The notes under the pieces were generated by a model. It made no database searches and was not told the origin of the DNA. It saw only the letters and a program-made list of their open reading frames with translations. Shown here in pieces: positions 60,611 to 64,000 of a DNA stretch of 64,000 nt (its first letter is position 1; the number at the start of each line of letters is the position of its first letter). The position numbers and the translations under genes were made by a program. This DNA comes from Clostridiales bacterium CCNA10 (GTDB lineage: Bacteria; Bacillota; Clostridia; Oscillospirales; Oscillospiraceae). The stretch is from positions 3,286,319 to 3,350,318 of the forward strand of contig AP018533.1 in assembly GCA_003573975.1 (NCBI GenBank), written 5' to 3'.

Positions 60611-60836
60611 ACTGTTTTGTGAGAAGGAAGGAATGGAAAATCGAGCTGCAAAGGTTTTTTGACAAACCCACCGACAAGAGCGGCTATCGGGGGCTCGTTA
60701 ATTTTTTAACCTTTTGCAAGTAGAACTTTACCACCTTTCCAGCGAAAATACTATCCCCAATTTGATTATAGATCGCATAACTAAATGATTATATTTTGAA
60801 CGCTCCGGCAGGCGGAGGTTCGCAAGGAGGAACCCC

Positions 60837-61886
60837 ATGATGAAGGAATTAGAACAACTCCCCATTCCGCTGCTGCTGTGGTATCGGGAAAATGCCCGGG
60901 TGCTGCCCTGGCGGAGCGATCCCACGCCATACCGGGTCTGGATCTCAGAGATCATGCTCCAGCAGACCCGGGTAGCGGCGGTGCTGGACTATTACCGGCG
61001 GTTTTTGGAGGCGGTGCCCACCGTGGCCGACCTGGCCGCTCTGCCGGAGGACGCCCTGATGAAGCTGTGGCAGGGACTGGGCTATTACAGCCGGGCCCGA
61101 AACCTCCAAAAGGCCGCCCGCCAGATCGTGGAGAACTTCGGCGGAGTATTCCCAAATACTTATGATGAGATCCGCTCTCTGGCCGGGGTGGGGGACTATA
61201 CCGCGGGGGCAGTGGCCTCCATCGCCTTCGGACTGCCGGTCCCGGCGGTGGATGGAAACGTCCTGCGGGTGGTGACCCGGATTACCGGGGACACGGGGGA
61301 CATTACGACTCCGGCGGTCAAGCGGCGGATCACGGAGGCGCTGCGTCAGATCATCCCGACGGAAGCGCCCGGCCAGTTCAATCAGGCCATGATGGAGCTG
61401 GGGGCCACCGTATGCCTGCCCAACGGCGCGCCCCTGTGTGACCGCTGCCCCGGGGCGGAGTTCTGCCGGGCCCGGCTGGAGGACCGCATCGAACAGCTGC
61501 CGGTCAAGGCTCCCAAAAAGGCCCGGCGGGTGGAACAGCGGCGGGTCTATCTGATCTTTTCAGATCGGGGGGTGGCCCTGCACCGCAGGCCGGACAAGGG
61601 GCTGCTGGCCGGACTGTGGGAGTACCCCAATGAGCCTGTGGAAGAATGTGCGATCCCCGCTCTCCTCGGGCTTGCGCCGGAGGAACTGGAACCCGCCGGA
61701 CAGGGCAGGCACATTTTTACCCATATCGAGTGGCGGATGCAGGCGCGGACCGCCCGTATCCCGGCGGAAGCCCTTCCGGAGGGGTGGGTGTGGGCCGACC
61801 GGCAGGCCCTGGCCCAGGACTATGCGGTCCCCAACGCGTTCCAGGCTTTTCGGGACGCGGTGGACAGCAGATTGGGATACTTTTGA
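60837..61886 (+). CDS. mutY: A/G-specific adenine DNA glycosylase
   Basis: 349 residues. SEIMLQQTRV carries the catalytic Glu, LAGVGDYTAGAVASIAFG is the helix-hairpin-helix, PAVDGNVLRVV carries the catalytic Asp, and the [4Fe-4S] ligands are Cys residues in CLPNGAPLCDRCPGAEFC. A NUDIX-like C-terminal domain (about 240-345) recognises 8-oxoguanine. Removes adenine mispaired with 8-oxoG. AAGGAGG precedes the ATG. Confidence 0.96.
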   Translation: MMKELEQLPIPLLLWYRENARVLPWRSDPTPYRVWISEIMLQQTRVAAVLDYYRRFLEAVPTVADLAALPEDALMKLWQGLGYYSRARNLQKAARQIVENFGGVFPNTYDEIRSLAGVGDYTAGAVASIAFGLPVPAVDGNVLRVVTRITGDTGDITTPAVKRRITEALRQIIPTEAPGQFNQAMMELGATVCLPNGAPLCDRCPGAEFCRARLEDRIEQLPVKAPKKARRVEQRRVYLIFSDRGVALHRRPDKGLLAGLWEYPNEPVEECAIPALLGLAPEELEPAGQGRHIFTHIEWRMQARTARIPAEALPEGWVWADRQALAQDYAVPNAFQAFRDAVDSRLGYF

Positions 61887-61901
61887 TGGGAGGGATCTGA
61901 G

Positions 61902-62447
61902 ATGAGACGCATCGTGCTCTATATCGCCATGAGCCTGGACGGCTATTTGGCGGACCCCGCAGGGGGCGTGGACTGGCTGACCGGCCAGGATCCATCCTGG
62001 GAGGGGGACGGAGGCTACTCGGACTTCGTCCGGACCGTGGATACGGTGATCCTGGGGCGAAGGACCTACGACCAGATCACCACCCAGCTCTCTCCCAGTG
62101 CCTGGCCCTATGAGGGGCTGTCCGCCTGGGTGCTCACCCACCGGGACGCGCCGGAGCCGGAGGGAGACATCCATTTTACTGACCTGTCACTGGACCGGCT
62201 GGCAGCCCGGCTCCGGGCCCTCCCCGGCCGGGATATATGGCTGTGCGGCGGGGCGGACCTGGTGCGTCAGGCCCTGGAGCTGGACCTGATCAACGAACTG
62301 CGGCTGACCATCATCCCCACCCTGCTGGGGGCGGGGATCCCCCTGTTCCGCGGACTGAGGGGGCCGAAGCTTTTGGAGCTTGTCTCCCACCGTGCTGAGA
62401 ACGGCATGGTGGAGTGTATCTACCGCCGGAGGGGGGCCGCCCAATGA
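61902..62447 (+). CDS. RibD C-terminal / dihydrofolate-reductase-like protein
   Basis: 181 residues. RRIVLYIAMSLDGYLADPAG at the start, TVILGRRTYDQI, and the IWLCGGADLVRQALELDLINEL segment are those of the YyaP/RibD-C NADPH-dependent reductase group. Its substrate is unknown; these proteins resemble dihydrofolate reductase but usually lack that activity. It lies 15 bases after mutY and overlaps the next gene by 4 bases. Confidence 0.88.
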   Translation: MRRIVLYIAMSLDGYLADPAGGVDWLTGQDPSWEGDGGYSDFVRTVDTVILGRRTYDQITTQLSPSAWPYEGLSAWVLTHRDAPEPEGDIHFTDLSLDRLAARLRALPGRDIWLCGGADLVRQALELDLINELRLTIIPTLLGAGIPLFRGLRGPKLLELVSHRAENGMVECIYRRRGAAQ

Positions 62448-63319
62448 TCTGCAACCTCTGTCCCCGCCGGTGCGGGGTCCTGCGCACCGAGACGGAAGGG
62501 GAGGGCTGGTGCCGGATGCCGGCCCTGCCAGTGGCCGCCCGGGCGGCCCTCCACCACTGGGAGGAACCCCCCATCTCCGGTAAGCGGGGCTCCGGGACCG
62601 TGTTCTTCTCTGGCTGCTCTCTTGGCTGTGTGTTCTGCCAGAACGAGGCAATCAGCCACCGGGACTTCGGAAAAGCGCTCACCGTCCCCCGCCTGCGGGA
62701 GATCTGCCTGGAGCTGATCCGCCAGGGGGCCCACAACATCAATTTTGTCAACCCCACCCACTACGCCCACATCGTGCGCCAGGTGCTGGAGGAGCCCCTC
62801 CCGGTTCCGGTGGTGTGGAACACCGGGGGCTATGACCGGGTGAAGACCCTCAGGGCCCTGGAGGGCCGGGTGGACGTCTATCTCCCGGATCTGAAGTACC
62901 TGGACCCGGAGACCGCCGGGCGCTACTCCGCCGCGCCGGATTATCCCGGGGCCGCCCAGGCCGCCATTGAGGAGATGTTCCGCCAGACCGGACCCTGTCA
63001 GTTTGATGAGGCGGGGCTGCTCACCCGGGGCGTGGTGATCCGCCATCTGATCCTTCCGGGACAGACGGCCCAGGCCAAGGCGGTGATGGACTGGGTGGCC
63101 CGGACCTTCCCCAAGGGGGCGGTCCTCTTCTCGCTGATGAGCCAGTACACACCCTGGGGGGACCTGAGCGCGTTTCCCGAGCTGGACCGCCGCCTCCGCC
63201 GGGGGGAGATGGAGAGCTGCGCGGACTATATGCGGAATCTGGATCTGCCCGGTTTTTGTCAGGAGCGCACCAGCGCCCGGGAGGAGTACACCCCTCCCTT
63301 TGACCTCACCGGGCTGTGA
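62444..63319 (+). CDS. Radical SAM protein, pyruvate-formate-lyase-activase-like
   Basis: 291 residues. The SAM cluster motif is CSLGCVFCQN. The N-terminal CNLCPRRCGV with a later Cys (GWCRM) could bind an extra cluster. HNINFVNPTHYAHIV and DVYLPDLKYLDPETA match the PflA-like family of unknown substrate found in many anaerobes. ATG at 62444 overlaps the preceding stop, making a mutY-reductase-radical SAM operon. Confidence 0.9.
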   Translation: MICNLCPRRCGVLRTETEGEGWCRMPALPVAARAALHHWEEPPISGKRGSGTVFFSGCSLGCVFCQNEAISHRDFGKALTVPRLREICLELIRQGAHNINFVNPTHYAHIVRQVLEEPLPVPVVWNTGGYDRVKTLRALEGRVDVYLPDLKYLDPETAGRYSAAPDYPGAAQAAIEEMFRQTGPCQFDEAGLLTRGVVIRHLILPGQTAQAKAVMDWVARTFPKGAVLFSLMSQYTPWGDLSAFPELDRRLRRGEMESCADYMRNLDLPGFCQERTSAREEYTPPFDLTGL

Positions 63320-63600
63320 TGGGGATGTTTTTATAAATTGTTCATAAAGGAGCGGGATTGTTTCCAAAACGTTCACAGGTTGGTCACGATTCTGACGCAA
63401 TTATCCGTTAGGATATAAGCGTACTCAGTGATTACAATCTTTCTCCATTTCTTTTCTCTCTCCTTTTACAACACACACAGGCAAGAGGCCCCGGCGGATC
63501 GCCGGGGCCTCTTGCCGTCCCTCCCTTTACGCCCCCAAAAACTTGTGGTAAAATATTGCCGCTGTACGGGATCCCGCCCGGACGGAAAGGAGGCGCGCCT
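63320..63600 (+). other. Intergenic region before recG
   Basis: 281 bases. A strong terminator GCAAGAGGCCCCGGCG-GAT-CGCCGGGGCCTCTTGC is at 63481-63515. A TAAAAT -10 with GTGG before it lies near 63547 and could start recG transcription. Nothing coding is supported. Confidence 0.75.
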
Positions 63601-64000
63601 ATGGCCATCACACTGGATACCCCCCTGGACCAGTTCCCCGGAGTGGGAGAGGCCCGGGCGAAAAAGCTGGAGAAGCTGGGACTGACCCGGTGCGCCCAGC
63701 TGCTCACCTACTTCCCCCGGGACTACGAGGACCGCCGGGAGATCTACTCCATCCGCTCCGCCCCTCTGGGCCGGAAGGTGTGCGTCCGGGCCATGGCCGC
63801 GGAGCATCCCCGTCTGGCCCGGATCCGCCGGGGGCTGGAGCTGGTCCAGCTGCGGGTGGTGGATCAGGCAGGGGCCCTCCACCTCACCTTTTTCAACCAG
63901 AGCTATGTGGAGCGCGCCCTCCGCGCCGGGGAGGAGTATATCTTTTTCGGAATGGTGGAGGAGCATGGGAGCCGCCGGGCCATGGTCAACCCCATCTTTG
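63601..64000 (+). CDS. recG: ATP-dependent DNA helicase RecG, N-terminal part
   Basis: 133 codons are visible and the frame stays open to the window edge. LDQFPGVGEARAKKLEKLGL, then LLTYFPRDYEDRR, is the classic start of RecG, followed by the OB-fold wedge domain that binds branched DNA (LVQLRVVDQAGALHLTFFNQ). RecG remodels stalled forks and Holliday junctions. ATG at 63601 follows AAAGGAGG. Confidence 0.93.
   Translation, partial: MAITLDTPLDQFPGVGEARAKKLEKLGLTRCAQLLTYFPRDYEDRREIYSIRSAPLGRKVCVRAMAAEHPRLARIRRGLELVQLRVVDQAGALHLTFFNQSYVERALRAGEEYIFFGMVEEHGSRRAMVNPIF

Noticed and set aside
60620-60836. AT-rich leader before mutY as a T-box or riboswitch
   Set aside because: No specifier loop, T-box sequence or terminator/antiterminator pair could be found.
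1-64000. CRISPR array, rRNA or tRNA genes
   Set aside because: No regularly spaced direct repeats with unique spacers, no cas genes, and no recognisable rRNA or cloverleaf sequences were found by eye; a tRNA scan could not be run.

Overview
The window looks like chromosome of a high-GC Gram-positive anaerobe of the class Clostridia, most likely an Oscillospiraceae relative of the Flavonifractor/Pseudoflavonifractor/Lawsonibacter type. This is inferred from gene content and style: SLH-domain surface proteins, RNase J, a DnaI/DnaD pair, a CIRCE-controlled hrcA-grpE-dnaK-dnaJ operon, a BceAB-type transporter, strong AGGAGG ribosome sites and GC-rich codon use. No rRNA, tRNA, CRISPR array or prophage core was seen.

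Layout. 1-5.7 kb: the end of a DHHW-like surface gene, then a surface module made of a leader with GTCTACCA repeats, an SLH protein, a shared terminator split by an IS3-family element, and a convergent tail-fibre-like gene. 5.9-10.4 kb: dus-trxB, the rpsF-ssb-rpsR operon, and an unknown gene with an attenuator-like leader. 10.4-15.6 kb: gluQ, a sodium:alanine-type symporter and a BceAB-like ABC exporter. 15.8-28.8 kb: a metal or corrinoid area with a FecCD-type ABC importer, a xanthine-dehydrogenase-like molybdenum hydroxylase operon with its own cofactor nucleotidyltransferase, and a divergent cobalamin-riboswitch operon encoding a surface CbiK-type cobaltochelatase, a two-repeat lipoprotein and a second importer. 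29.1-37.6 kb: one operon for all shikimate steps plus the Phe and Tyr branches (aroF-tyrA-aroB-aroA-aroC-pheA-aroE/K fusion-aroQ), headed by a leader peptide packed with Phe, Tyr and Trp codons and an attenuator. 37.5-41.3 kb: a second copy of the surface module. 41.7-49.4 kb: a P2A calcium-type ATPase, dnaI/dnaD, yfbR, and an ACT plus UPF0210 pair separated by a long nested hairpin. 49.9-54.9 kb: the heat-shock operon. 55-64 kb: rnj, an ArsC/Spx-like gene, a WYL regulator, an atypical response regulator, a 2-hydroxyacid dehydrogenase, mutY, a RibD-like reductase, a radical SAM activase-like gene and the start of recG.

The most notable points are the aromatic leader-peptide attenuator on a complete shikimate operon, the riboswitch-controlled operon that puts a cobaltochelatase on the cell surface, and two directly repeated surface modules about 37 kb apart in which promoter-proximal DNA, signal peptides and N-termini are kept while the C-terminal regions diverge.
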